From positions 5,787,001 through 5,851,000 of the forward strand of contig NZ_CP022221.1 of assembly GCF_004114935.1 (NCBI RefSeq): 64,000 bases of DNA, read 5' to 3'. A program made the position numbers and the translations under genes. Position 1 is the first letter of the stretch, and each line of letters starts with the position of its first letter. Of the stretch, positions 34,316-43,154 are shown piece after piece. Below the pieces are notes generated by a model that did not search any database, had not been told where the DNA came from, and saw only the letters and a list, made by a program, of their open reading frames with translations. This DNA comes from Bradyrhizobium zhanjiangense (GTDB lineage: Bacteria > Pseudomonadota > Alphaproteobacteria > Rhizobiales > Xanthobacteraceae).

Positions 34316-35448
34316 CGCACCTGCTCCAGGAACATGCTGACATGGGACGACAGCACGCCGCCGTCGCCGTGCAGGAGCGCGACAGAGGCATCGCGCACCT
34401 GCCGATTCGCCGCCCGTCCCGTCATCTGCAAATGCGCCTCGACCAGATGTGCCATGGCGCCGCCGACGCCGCAATGGCCATAGCTGAGCAGGCCGCCATG
34501 GGTGTTCAGCGGCATCGCGCCGTCACGGCTGAAATGGCCTGATCGTACGCGGGCTGCAGCCTCGCCGCGGCCGGCGAGGCCGAGATCCTCCAGCAGCATC
34601 GCGAGCGTGATCGTGAAACTGTCGTAGATGGCGGCATAGCGCACGTCGGAGATCGCAAGGCCCGTGGCCTCCTTGGCGCGCGCGAAAGAGATTTCGGCGC
34701 CGAGTTCGCTGAGGCCGGGTGCGGCCGTAACATGCTGATGGGTATGGGCCTGCGCGCAGCCACGAATGCGCACGCCCGCCTCTCCGGTCCGCTCGCGGCT
34801 GACGATGAACGCAGCTCCGCCGTCGGACACTGGGCAGCAATCCAGCAGCTTCAGCGGCATCGCCACCGGCTTGGAGGCCATGACGTCGGCGACCGTGATG
34901 GGATCGTGGAATTGCGCGCCGGGATGGGTGCGGGCGTGTGCGCGCATCAGCACCGCGAACTCCGCGAGGTCCTCCTCGGTCACGCCGTATTCGTGCATGT
35001 AGCGGGTGGCGACAAGGCCGTAATAGGCGGGAATGGTCGGGCCGAGCGGCACCTCGTAGTCGGGATGGCCGACCTGCGCCAGCGCCTGGATCGAAGCGTC
35101 GCGGCTCTGGCCCGTCAGCCGGTTCTCGCCGGCGACGACGAGGACGTGGCGCGCGACGCCTGCCTCGACGAGATGATGGGCGAGCATCGTCATCGCGAGG
35201 CCCGTGGCGCCGCCGACCTGGACGGCGTGGGCGTAAGCAGGGCGGATGCCAAAGTGCTCGGCGAAGACGGTCGCCAGCATGATGTGCGGCGAGACGGTGG
35301 AGTAGCCGCAGAGGATGCCGTCGATTTCAGTGCGTTTCAGCCCGGCATCGTCGAGCGCGGCTTGCGCGCCCTTGCTCATCAGGTCGAGCGAGGATGAGCC
35401 TTCGTGCTTGCCGTAAGGCGTGAGGCCGATGCCGGTGATGAAGCTCAT
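34312..35448 (-). CDS. thiolase-fold protein lacking the nucleophilic Cys, Ltp2-like aldolase candidate
   Basis: A 378-residue thiolase-superfamily protein of the SCP2/lipid-transfer type. At the place of the usual nucleophile motif (N-A-C-A-S-G) it has VQVGGATGLAM, with Gly80 instead of Cys, so ordinary thiolysis is not expected. It keeps YDSFT (275-279) and GGLLSYGHCGVGG (318-330). In Ltp2, which cleaves steroid side-chain CoA esters by retro-aldol reaction in complex with a DUF35 protein, the Cys is likewise absent and tyrosines act. The adjacent overlapping DUF35 gene fits that model. I use the ATG at 35448 with GGAGG at good spacing. The CoA-ester substrate is unknown. Confidence 0.8.
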   Translation of the reverse strand: MSFITGIGLTPYGKHEGSSSLDLMSKGAQAALDDAGLKRTEIDGILCGYSTVSPHIMLATVFAEHFGIRPAYAHAVQVGGATGLAMTMLAHHLVEAGVARHVLVVAGENRLTGQSRDASIQALAQVGHPDYEVPLGPTIPAYYGLVATRYMHEYGVTEEDLAEFAVLMRAHARTHPGAQFHDPITVADVMASKPVAMPLKLLDCCPVSDGGAAFIVSRERTGEAGVRIRGCAQAHTHQHVTAAPGLSELGAEISFARAKEATGLAISDVRYAAIYDSFTITLAMLLEDLGLAGRGEAAARVRSGHFSRDGAMPLNTHGGLLSYGHCGVGGAMAHLVEAHLQMTGRAANRQVRDASVALLHGDGGVLSSHVSMFLEQVR

Positions 35449-35464
35449 GAGCATACCCCTCCGT

Positions 35465-35580
35465 CGTCATTCCGGGGCGCGCCTTCTTGAGGCGCGAGCC
35501 CGGAATCCATCGTGCAACATGTTCCGAGGATAAATGGATTCCGGGCTCGCGCTCCAAGTGGAGTGCCCCCCGGAATGACG
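35465..35580. repeat. palindromic repeat (CGTCATTCCGGGG type)
   Basis: Ends CGTCATTCCGGGGCGCG and CCCCCCGGAATGACG; inner pairs GAGCCCGGAATCCAT and ATGGATTCCGGGCTC form a perfect 15-base stem. It separates the CoA-transferase gene from the thiolase-like gene. Confidence 0.8.
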
Positions 35581-35603
35581 GTTGAGAGAGGCATCATCAC
35601 CCC

Positions 35604-36803
35604 CTACTCCGGCGCGGGTCGCGTCACGCCATCGCGGATCATGGTTGCGATCTCGTCGGCAGAATAGCCGATCTCGCGCAGGATCTCCGCGCCATGCTCG
35701 TTGAGCCGCGGCGCGAGCCGCACCGGCTCGGCGTCCGTCTCCGACCAGCTCGCGGTCACCTTCATGCTGCGGATCGGGCCTTCCGTCGGATGCTCCACGA
35801 CCGGGAAGAAATTCGTCGCCTCCAGATGCGGATCGTGCAGGATCGAGGCGAGGTCGTGCATCGGCATGACCGGTACGTCGGCCTTGGTCAAAAGCTCGAT
35901 CCACTCGGCGGTGGTGCGCGTCTCAAAAATGCGCGCGAGCTCGGCATAGACGACGTCGATATGGGCAGCGCGGCCGGCGAAGGTTGCGAATTTGGGGTCG
36001 GCGCGCAGATCGTCGCGTCCCGTCGCCTCAACGAAATTCTCCCACTGCTTGTCGTTGTAGACGATGACGCTGAGATGGCCGTCCGAGGTCTTGTAGGGCC
36101 TGCGGTCGCGCGAGAGGTGGCGGGCGTAGCCGCCCTTGTCGAGCGGCGGCTCATAGGTGAGCCCGCCCATGTGGTCACCCATGACGAAGCCGGCCATGGT
36201 CTCGAACATCGGGATGTCGACGCGCTGGCCGCGGCCCGTGCGGTCGCGATGCACGAGGCTGGCGCAGATCGCACCGACCGCAGTGAGGCCGACGATGCGG
36301 TCGACCAGCGCGTTCGGCACATAGCGCGGCACGCCGTCGCCGGTCTGCGCCATCAACGCCGGCAGCGCGGTCGCCCCTTGGATCAGATCGTCATAAGCGG
36401 GTTTTGCGGCATAGGGCCCGTCCTGCCCGAAGCCGAACACGCCGGCATAGACGAGACGTGGATTGATCGCGGAAACGACGTCGTAGCCGAGCTGAAGCCG
36501 CGCCATCGCCTGCGGACGGACGTTGTAGACGAGCACGTCTGCGTCCCTCAGCAACCGTAGCACGGCCTCGCGCCCCGCAGGCTTCTTCAGGTCGAGGCAG
36601 ATCGAGCGCTTGCTGCGGTTGGTGTTGAGGAATACCGGGCCCATGCCGGCGTGCCGGGTCGGGCCGATCAGCCGGGTGACGTCGCCGTCGAGCGATTCCA
36701 CCTTGATGACGTCGGCGCCGTAATCGCCGAGCATCTGGGTCGCATAAGGCCCCATCAGCACGGTGGTCATGTCGATGACCTTGATGCCCTTCAGCGGCCC
36801 CAT
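35604..36803 (-). CDS. family III CoA-transferase (CaiB/BaiF type)
   Basis: A 399-residue type III CoA-transferase moving CoA from one acyl-CoA to a carboxylic acid. The N-terminal GIKVIDMTTVLMGPYATQML, YGADVIKVES and the NTNRSKRSICLDLK block are characteristic; VDRIVGLTAVGAICA in the middle corresponds to the region after the catalytic Asp. GGGAGC precedes the ATG. It is upstream of the thiolase-like/DUF35 pair on the same strand, separated by a repeat. It probably activates the acid that the following complex cleaves. Donor and acceptor are unknown. Confidence 0.87.
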   Translation of the reverse strand: MGPLKGIKVIDMTTVLMGPYATQMLGDYGADVIKVESLDGDVTRLIGPTRHAGMGPVFLNTNRSKRSICLDLKKPAGREAVLRLLRDADVLVYNVRPQAMARLQLGYDVVSAINPRLVYAGVFGFGQDGPYAAKPAYDDLIQGATALPALMAQTGDGVPRYVPNALVDRIVGLTAVGAICASLVHRDRTGRGQRVDIPMFETMAGFVMGDHMGGLTYEPPLDKGGYARHLSRDRRPYKTSDGHLSVIVYNDKQWENFVEATGRDDLRADPKFATFAGRAAHIDVVYAELARIFETRTTAEWIELLTKADVPVMPMHDLASILHDPHLEATNFFPVVEHPTEGPIRSMKVTASWSETDAEPVRLAPRLNEHGAEILREIGYSADEIATMIRDGVTRPAPE

Positions 36804-36926
36804 CGTTCGCTCCCGATTGCGCAGGGCTCAAGCGCCCAGCGATTTCGGTCCAGCTAACGGCAGTGTCGCCGCTCGCGCAAGGGCGACCGGCGTATGGCGG
36901 CATGCATCGCGCGGCGATATCGCCCG

Positions 36927-37133
36927 CTATTTCTTCTGGCGGGATTCGCGGATCTTGATGAGACGGTCGAGCTCGTCGTTCTGCTGATTGATGCGGTCGG
37001 CGATCCGCGACTCGTTCTGCTCACCCGAGGCGGCAGCGGCCTGCTCGATGAGCTGGCGGATGTTATCCTCGAGGATCGCGATGCGATCGTTGAGGGCATC
37101 CATCGACAGTGAAGTTTCGTAGTCCTTGCTCAT
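36927..37133 (-). CDS. small coiled-coil hypothetical protein
   Basis: A 68-residue, highly charged helical protein. MDALNDRIAILEDNIRQLIE and DRINQQNDELDRLIKIRESR show heptad spacing of Leu/Ile, separated by an Ala/Gly-rich hinge (AAAASGEQNES). The start at 37133 gives a protein-like N-terminus (MSKDYETSLS). It looks SlyX-like in size and style but I cannot assign it. The gene is monocistronic-looking, between a repeat element and the CoA-transferase gene. Confidence 0.6.
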   Translation of the reverse strand: MSKDYETSLSMDALNDRIAILEDNIRQLIEQAAAASGEQNESRIADRINQQNDELDRLIKIRESRQKK

Positions 37134-37163
37134 GATGCTTTTCCCGCAAACCAACCAGGAGCC

Positions 37164-37250
37164 GTAGGGTGGGCAAAGCGAAGCGTGCTCACCATGATCT
37201 AGCGCAAGAAAGAAGGTGGGCACAGCGCATGGCGCCTTTGCCCACCCTAC
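37164..37250. repeat. second copy of the GTAGGGTGGGCAAAGCG repeat
   Basis: Starts GTAGGGTGGGCAAAGCGAAG and ends GGCGCCTTTGCCCACCCTAC. The ends are inverted copies, and the internal AAGGTGGGCACAGCGCATGG matches the copy at 4514-4633. The family is therefore a defined dispersed unit. It sits just beyond the stop of the thiolase gene. Confidence 0.75.
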
Positions 37251-37260
37251 AGGACCGAGC

Positions 37261-38430
37261 TTACTTCAACGGCTCCAGCACGGAAACGTAATTGGCGACC
37301 GCCGCACCGCCCATGTTGAAGATGCCGCCGAGTTTTGCGTTCCTGAGCTGCATGCCCTCGGGCGCCTGTCCGGCGAGCTGCATCGCGGTCATCACATGCA
37401 TGGAGACGCCGGTGGCGCCGATCGGATGGCCCTTGGCCTTCAGGCCGCCGGACGGATTGACCGGCAGCTTGCCGTCCTTGAGCGTCCAGCCCTCCTTGAT
37501 GGCGCGGGCACCCTGCCCCCTCGGCGTCAGGCCCATGGCTTCGTACTCGATCAGCTCGGCGACGGTGAAGCAGTCATGGGTCTCGACGAAGGAGAGATCG
37601 GAGAGCGTCACGCCCGCCTGCTCCAGCGCGCGCTGCCAGGCGACTGTGCAGCCCTCGAACTGAAGGATGTCGCGCTTGCTCATGGGCAGGAAGTCCTGGG
37701 CGTGGGCGGTGGCGCGGAAGCCGATCGACTTGCTCATGCCCTTGGCGGTCTCGGCGTCGGCCAGCACCAGCGCGGCGGCACCGTCGGAGACCAGCGAGCA
37801 ATCGGTCCGCTTCAAGGGACCGGCGACATACGGGTTCTTCTCGCTCTCGGCCCGGCAGAAGTCGAAGCCAAAATCCTTGCGCATCTGGGCGAAGGGGTTG
37901 GCGACGCCGTTCTTGTGGTTCTTGGCCGCGATCAGCGCCAGCGCATCGGACTGGTCGCCGTATTTCTGGAAATAGGAGCTGGCGATCTTGCCGAACACGC
38001 CGGCGAAGCCGCCGACGGTGTCGCCGTCCTCGGGCAGATAAGACGCCTTGAGCAGGTTCTTGCCGATCTCCGGGCCCGGCGTCCGCGTCATCTGCTCGAC
38101 GCCGACGACCAGCACGATCTTGGCCGCGCCTGCGGCAATCGCGCGCAGGCCCTGGTGCACGGCGGCCGAGCCGGTGGCGCAGGCGTTCTCAACCCGGGTC
38201 GCCGGCTTGAAGCGCAGCTTCGGGTCGGCCTGGAGCACCAGAGAGGCGGTAAAATCCTGCGGCGAGAAGCCGGCGTTGAAATGGCCGAGCACGATCTCGT
38301 CGACATCGCCGGCCGATATGCCGGCATCCGCCAGCGCCTCATTGGCCACGCGGGTGACGAGGCTTTCGACGGTTTCGGTGTCGAACTTGCCGAACGGCGT
38401 ATGCGCCCATCCGACGATGCTGGCGGTCAT
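37261..38430 (-). CDS. thiolase (SCP2-type acetyl-CoA acetyltransferase)
   Basis: A 389-residue thiolase-fold enzyme with an intact nucleophile, Cys84 in VENACATGSAA. VETHDCFTVAELIEYEAMGL and KGHPIGATGVSMHVM complete the active site of the SCP2/lipid-transfer-like branch. The ATG at 38430 has GGAGA at proper spacing. Functionally it should cleave or condense 3-ketoacyl-CoA. It is about 1.8 kb from the Cys-less paralogue, and the pair makes a useful contrast. It is separated from the KDPG aldolase gene by about 60 bases on the same strand and may share a transcript. Confidence 0.88.
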   Translation of the reverse strand: MTASIVGWAHTPFGKFDTETVESLVTRVANEALADAGISAGDVDEIVLGHFNAGFSPQDFTASLVLQADPKLRFKPATRVENACATGSAAVHQGLRAIAAGAAKIVLVVGVEQMTRTPGPEIGKNLLKASYLPEDGDTVGGFAGVFGKIASSYFQKYGDQSDALALIAAKNHKNGVANPFAQMRKDFGFDFCRAESEKNPYVAGPLKRTDCSLVSDGAAALVLADAETAKGMSKSIGFRATAHAQDFLPMSKRDILQFEGCTVAWQRALEQAGVTLSDLSFVETHDCFTVAELIEYEAMGLTPRGQGARAIKEGWTLKDGKLPVNPSGGLKAKGHPIGATGVSMHVMTAMQLAGQAPEGMQLRNAKLGGIFNMGGAAVANYVSVLEPLK

Positions 38431-38489
38431 GGTCATTTCTCCCTGGGGTCTCTTCCTGAGTTAAGTCTTAGCCCAGGGATGGCAAGACT

Positions 38490-39140
38490 TCACGTGGCTT
38501 TCAGGACTTTGAGGGTGCGCTGGCAGATGGCAGTTATGCCGGCCCAGTTCCCGGCCCTGATCTCGGCCGTCGGGCACAGCCAGGAACCGCCGACGGCGAC
38601 CACATTGGGCTCGGCGAGCCAGGTCGCCGCATTGGCCTCGCCGACCCCGCCGGTCGGGCAGAACCGCACGTTCGGGAACGGGCCGCCGAGGGCGCGGAGG
38701 CCCTTGATGCCACCAGCCTGCTCGGCTGGGAAGAATTTGGCGACGTCGAACCCCTGCGCCAGCGCCATCATCAGCTCGGAGGCGGTGGCGATGCCCGGCG
38801 CGAACGGCAAGGCGCTGTCGGCAGCGGCCTTGAGGAGATCGGGGGTCAAGCCCGGGCTGATGCCGAACTTGACGCCGAGCTTCTCGACGCGGGTGAAGTC
38901 GGCCGGACTGAGAATCGTGCCGATGCCGACGACCGCCTCGGGCACTTCGGCCATCATCGCCCTCGCCGCCTCGATCGCTACGGGGGTGCGCAGGGTCACC
39001 TCCAGCGTTCGGACGCCGCCGGCGACCAGCGCACGTGCCAGCGGCACCGCATCCTGGATACGCTCGATGGTGAGGACGGGAATGACGGTCGCCGCCTTGA
39101 ACAGCGCGACGAGATGATTCTGTTGGGCACTCGTGGTCAT
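38490..39140 (-). CDS. eda: 2-keto-3-deoxy-6-phosphogluconate (KDPG) aldolase
   Basis: A 216-residue class I aldolase cleaving KDPG or KDPGal to pyruvate and glyceraldehyde-3-phosphate. The active-site Glu47 lies in RTLEVTLRTP and the Schiff-base Lys135 in DVAKFFPAEQAGG, matching the E. coli Eda positions closely. I start at the ATG at 39140 (MTTSAQQNHL); the ribosome site is weak and the gene is probably translated from the kdgK transcript 16 bases upstream. It finishes the sugar-acid route begun by the dehydratase and kinase. Confidence 0.92.
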   Translation of the reverse strand: MTTSAQQNHLVALFKAATVIPVLTIERIQDAVPLARALVAGGVRTLEVTLRTPVAIEAARAMMAEVPEAVVGIGTILSPADFTRVEKLGVKFGISPGLTPDLLKAAADSALPFAPGIATASELMMALAQGFDVAKFFPAEQAGGIKGLRALGGPFPNVRFCPTGGVGEANAATWLAEPNVVAVGGSWLCPTAEIRAGNWAGITAICQRTLKVLKAT

Positions 39141-39156
39141 CGTTGTTGTCGCTTCT

Positions 39157-40146
39157 TCACTTGGTCGCCTGGCGTGAGGTCGCCGGCCGATGCCGCTTCT
39201 TCGGCGGCATGGCATAGCCCGGAATGATGGCGCCGGGATAGCAGATCACGAGGCTGGCGAGGCGATGCCCGGCCTGGGCGGCCTCCACCGGCTCGGAGCC
39301 GGCGAGCCGGGCGGCGATGTAAGCCGCGGCAAAGCTGTCGCCGGCGGCCGTGGTGTCCACCACCGGCTTGGTCATGGGCTCGGCGCGGACCTCGTGGGTA
39401 GCCCCCGGAAAGCGCAACAGGCTCACCGGCTCGGCGAGCCGGAACACCAGCTCCGGAGACGGGATGCGGGCCATCAGCTGCTCGTGGCTCTCGCCGGGAT
39501 AGAGCGCAAGCAGGTCCTCGGTCGAGGTCAGCACGATGTCGGCGGCCGCGAAGGCTGTGGCAAACACCTCGCGCGCGACATCACGGTCCGGCCAGCCGCG
39601 CGCGCGAAAATTGGTGTCGAACACGAAACGGGTGCCGAGCAGGCGCGCGCGCTTGATCGCCGCGAACAGGCGCTCGCGCCCGGGCGCGTCGTAGATCGAG
39701 AGCGTGATCGCGGAGAGATAGACGATGTCGTAGCTCATCAGCGAATTGAGGAGCTCGTCGGTCTCCGGCAGGCTCATCAGCTGGCGCGCCGCCGCGCTGT
39801 CGCGCCAGTGGAAGAACTGGCGCTCGCCTTTTGCATCGAGCTGGATCATGTAGAGGCCGGGCAGCTTGCCCGGCAGCCGCACGACGCGCCTCGTGCCGAC
39901 GCCCTCGGCATTCCAGGCCGCCATCATCTCATCACTCAGGGCGTCATCACCGAGTGCGGTGAGATAGTCGACCTTGACCTCGAGCCGCGCCAGGTACACC
40001 GCCGTGTTGAGTGTGTCGCCGCCGAATCCGCGCGAGTACAGGCCGCCGCCCTGCCCTTGCGCCGCGGACGATCCGGTGGAATGTCCGCCCTGGGCCTGCC
40101 GGAGCTCGACCATGCATTCGCCGATGCAAGCAACGCTCGCCATCAT
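39157..40146 (-). CDS. kdgK: 2-keto-3-deoxygluconate kinase (PfkB family)
   Basis: A 329-residue ribokinase-fold kinase phosphorylating KDG (or KDGal) with ATP. The N-terminal CIGECMVEL and GFGGDTLNTAVYLARL bind the sugar acid, and DTTAAGDSFAAAYIAARLAG is the PfkB signature with the catalytic Asp in GDSF. The order kdgK-eda gives an Entner-Doudoroff-like lower branch. Its stop is 16 bases before the aldolase start. A 10-residue Gly/Ser/Gln insertion near residues 22-35 is unusual but not disruptive. Confidence 0.9.
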   Translation of the reverse strand: MMASVACIGECMVELRQAQGGHSTGSSAAQGQGGGLYSRGFGGDTLNTAVYLARLEVKVDYLTALGDDALSDEMMAAWNAEGVGTRRVVRLPGKLPGLYMIQLDAKGERQFFHWRDSAAARQLMSLPETDELLNSLMSYDIVYLSAITLSIYDAPGRERLFAAIKRARLLGTRFVFDTNFRARGWPDRDVAREVFATAFAAADIVLTSTEDLLALYPGESHEQLMARIPSPELVFRLAEPVSLLRFPGATHEVRAEPMTKPVVDTTAAGDSFAAAYIAARLAGSEPVEAAQAGHRLASLVICYPGAIIPGYAMPPKKRHRPATSRQATK

Positions 40147-40166
40147 GTGACCCGCTCAGTGCGCGA

Positions 40167-41153
40167 TCAGGCGACGAAATTGCCGCCGAGCTCGTCTTCG
40201 ATGTGAATGCGGATGATGTCGTCGAAATTCTTCTCGGCGGTGGTGAAGCCGAGCTCGCGCGAACGCTTCGCATCGAAATTGCGCGGCCAGCCGCCGACGA
40301 TGCCGACGATGAAGGGATCCGGCTCGCGCTTGATGCGTGCGGCGACCTTCTCGCCCGCAACGCGCTTCAAGGCCGCAATCTGCTCGCCGACCGTGGCCGA
40401 CAGGCCCGGCATGGTGAGGTTGCGGCGCGGACCGACAGTGGCAAGGTCCATGGTGCCGGCGTGGAGCAGGAAGCCGACCGCGGAACGTGGCGTCGCGTGC
40501 CAGTGGCGGACGTCCTCGGACACCGGGAGGATCGCCTCCTTACCGGCCAGCGGCTCGCGCAGGATGTTGGAGAAGAAGCCCGATGCTGCCTTGTTCGGCA
40601 GGCCCGGGCGGATGCAGATGGTCGGCAGGCGGATGCCGATGCCGTCGAGGAAACCGCGGCGCGAATAATCGGCGAGCAGGAGTTCGCCGATCGCCTTCTG
40701 GGTGCCGTAGCTGAGCAGCGGGGTGTGGAAGAACTCGTCGCCGATCGCATCGGGGAACGGCGCGCCGAACACCGCGATCGAGGACGTGAACACCACGCGC
40801 GGCTTGTAGCCACCGCCGACGAGCCTGATCGCATCCAGCAGCATCCGCGTGCCGTCGAGATTGATGCGGTAGCCCTTGTCGAAATCGAGCTCGGCTTCGC
40901 CGGAGACGATCGCAGCGAGATGGAAGATCACGTCAGGGCGGCCGGCGATCAGCTTTTCGGCCGCGCCGGGCACGGCGAAATCGCCCGAAACGGTCTCGAC
41001 AGGGAAGCCGGCCTTTTCCGGCTTCTTCGGCTCGACCACGTCATGCATGGTCAGCCTGGTGATGTCGCTCTTGCCGAGCCGACCGTCGCGCAACAGCCGT
41101 TCACAGAGTTTGCGGCCGACCATGCCGGCGGCGCCCAGAACCAGAATGTGCAA
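40167..41153 (-). CDS. NAD-dependent sugar(-acid) dehydrogenase/epimerase family, DenD-like
   Basis: A 328-residue extended SDR. Residues 7-13 carry the Rossmann GAAGMVG motif, and Tyr149-x-x-x-Lys153 (SYGTQKAIG) is the catalytic pair. The sequence style, with FHLAAIVSGEAELDFDKGY and RPGLPNKAASGFFSNILREP, matches D-erythronate dehydrogenase (DenD) proteins. The surrounding KDG pathway would also accommodate a sugar or uronate dehydrogenase feeding the dehydratase. It lies between the ABC importer and kdgK genes in the same operon. Family is clear, substrate is not. Confidence 0.78.
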   Translation of the reverse strand: MHILVLGAAGMVGRKLCERLLRDGRLGKSDITRLTMHDVVEPKKPEKAGFPVETVSGDFAVPGAAEKLIAGRPDVIFHLAAIVSGEAELDFDKGYRINLDGTRMLLDAIRLVGGGYKPRVVFTSSIAVFGAPFPDAIGDEFFHTPLLSYGTQKAIGELLLADYSRRGFLDGIGIRLPTICIRPGLPNKAASGFFSNILREPLAGKEAILPVSEDVRHWHATPRSAVGFLLHAGTMDLATVGPRRNLTMPGLSATVGEQIAALKRVAGEKVAARIKREPDPFIVGIVGGWPRNFDAKRSRELGFTTAEKNFDDIIRIHIEDELGGNFVA

Positions 41154-41217
41154 GAGCCTACTCCTTCATATTGGCCGGAGCGCGCCGCTCCTGACGCATT
41201 CTCGGCAAGCCCCGCGA

Positions 41218-42144
41218 TCACTCCTTCACGGCGCCGGTCATCGCCGACACATAATGCTCCACGAAGAAGGCGTAAAGGATGACGAGCGGCAGCGAGCCGG
41301 CCAGCGCTCCCGCCATCAGCGAACCCCAACGGTAGATGTCACCATCCACAAACTCGTTGACGATCGCGACCGGCACCGTCTTGTTGCTCGTCGACTGCAG
41401 GAAGGTCAGGGCGTAGATGAACTCATTCCAGCACAGCGTGAAACAGAAGATGAAGGCGGAGATCAGACCGGGGATTGCGAGCGGCACGACGATCTTGATC
41501 AGGATCTGCCAGCGGCTCGCTCCGTCGATCAGTGCGCATTCCTCGAGCTCGAACGGGATGGTCTTGAAATAGCCCATCAACAGCCAGGTCGAGAACGGGA
41601 TCAGGATCGTCGGATAGGTCAGAATCAGCGCCAGCGGCGAGTCGAAAAGACCGTACTGATACACGACGGTGGCGAGCGGAATGAACAGGATCGAAGGCGG
41701 CACGAGATAGGCGAGGAAGATCAGCCCCCCGACGAGATTGGCGCCCTTGTAGCGCAACCGCACGATAGCGTAGGCCGCGAACACCGATGCGACGATCGAG
41801 AGCACCGTGGCGCAGATCGCCACGTACATCGTGTTCCAGAGCCAGTGCGGATAATAGCTCTCGAACAGCAGCTTGTGGAAATGCTTGAAAGTCGGATTCC
41901 AGGTCCAGAACGGATTGTACTTGTCAAGGTCGAGCAGCTGCTCGTCGGGCTTCACCGAGGTCAGCGCCATCCAATAGAACGGGAACAGCAGGATGAAGAC
42001 GATGATCGCCAGCGGCAGATAGAGCGTCACGATCCTGCGTGGCACCGACTGCAGATAGCTCATGCCCTCGCTGTGATCGGCCGTAGGCGCCGAGCCCGAC
42101 AGCACGTTCTTGAGATCGATGGATCTGGTGGGCAGGTCAGTCAT
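41218..42144 (-). CDS. sugar ABC transporter permease (MalG/UgpE-like)
   Basis: A 308-residue permease with six hydrophobic segments; the EAA loop ELEECALIDGASRWQILIKI is the ATPase-docking site. AGGGAGAGAG precedes the ATG, and the gene overlaps the upstream permease gene by 8 bases. With its partner it forms the channel of a carbohydrate (CUT1) importer. Confidence 0.9.
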   Translation of the reverse strand: MTDLPTRSIDLKNVLSGSAPTADHSEGMSYLQSVPRRIVTLYLPLAIIVFILLFPFYWMALTSVKPDEQLLDLDKYNPFWTWNPTFKHFHKLLFESYYPHWLWNTMYVAICATVLSIVASVFAAYAIVRLRYKGANLVGGLIFLAYLVPPSILFIPLATVVYQYGLFDSPLALILTYPTILIPFSTWLLMGYFKTIPFELEECALIDGASRWQILIKIVVPLAIPGLISAFIFCFTLCWNEFIYALTFLQSTSNKTVPVAIVNEFVDGDIYRWGSLMAGALAGSLPLVILYAFFVEHYVSAMTGAVKE

Positions 42145-43090
42145 TGCTCTCTCCCTGCTGCCATTTCCGGCGCTGCAGGCCGAACCAGGAAACCATGATC
42201 GCAGCGAGCAGGAATGGAATCATGGCGCTGGAGATCGCGGCCCCCTCGCCCAGTTGCCCGGCGATGATCGCGCGCTGGTAGGACAGGGTTGCCATCAGGT
42301 GGGTGGCGTTAACCGGGCCGCCACGGGTCATTGCCCAGATCAGCTGGAAGTCGGTGAAGGTGAAGAGTACTGAGAAGGTCATCACAACAGCGATGATCGG
42401 CGTCAGCAGCGGATAGGTGATGTACCGGAAATTCTGCCAACGCGTGGCGCCGTCGAGCGTTGCTGCTTCATAGAGCGACGGCGAGACGGTCTGCAGGCCT
42501 GCGAGCAGCGTGATCGCCACGAACGGCACGCCGCGCCAGATATTGGCGAAGATCACGCAAATGCGCGCCCAGGTCGTGTCGCCGAGAAAGTTGATGTTCT
42601 GGCTGATCAGGCCGAGATGCCTCAGCGACCAGGAGATGATCGAGAATTGCGAGTCGAAGATCCACCAGAAGGCGAGTGCCGAGAGCACGGTCGGAACGAT
42701 GAAGGGGACGAGCACCATCGCGCGCAGCATCGCCTTGAAAGGCATGTGCTCGTTGAGCAGCAGCGCGAGATAGAGCCCGATCGCGAATTTGAGAGCGCTG
42801 GCGACAAAGGTGTAGAGCAGCGTATTGAACACCGACAGCCAGAAGATGGAATCGTCCCAGAGCCACTCGTAGTTCTCGGTGGCGATGAAGTGCCCGACCC
42901 TGCCGATGCGCGTGTCCGTGAAGGACAGCCAGATGCCGAGCCCGAGCGGATAGGCCAGGAAGAAGATCAGGAACGCCATGGCCGGCACCATGAACCAGAA
43001 GCCGAGCCAGTTACGATTGTGTTTGAGCTGGGTCCAGGCGCTCGCCTCGCTCATCTGAGGCTTGGCCCGGGGAATTGCGACATCAGCCAT
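42137..43090 (-). CDS. sugar ABC transporter permease (MalF/UgpA-like)
   Basis: A 317-residue permease with six membrane segments. The EAA loop is SPSLYEAATLDGATRWQNFR near residue 210. Conserved GIWLSFTDTRIGRVGHFI in the first periplasmic loop fits CUT1 permeases. It is downstream of the binding-protein gene and overlaps the second permease gene. Confidence 0.9.
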   Translation of the reverse strand: MADVAIPRAKPQMSEASAWTQLKHNRNWLGFWFMVPAMAFLIFFLAYPLGLGIWLSFTDTRIGRVGHFIATENYEWLWDDSIFWLSVFNTLLYTFVASALKFAIGLYLALLLNEHMPFKAMLRAMVLVPFIVPTVLSALAFWWIFDSQFSIISWSLRHLGLISQNINFLGDTTWARICVIFANIWRGVPFVAITLLAGLQTVSPSLYEAATLDGATRWQNFRYITYPLLTPIIAVVMTFSVLFTFTDFQLIWAMTRGGPVNATHLMATLSYQRAIIAGQLGEGAAISSAMIPFLLAAIMVSWFGLQRRKWQQGESND

Positions 43091-43154
43091 GCCCGATATC
43101 CCTGATCGAAATGTTGACGAGCGGGCGGCCGGACGGCCGCCCGCCCCGTGACCG

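Noticed and set aside
37216..39117. Plus-strand open frame of 633 codons across thiolase and KDPG aldolase
   Set aside because: Shadow of two minus-strand genes with intact active-site motifs.
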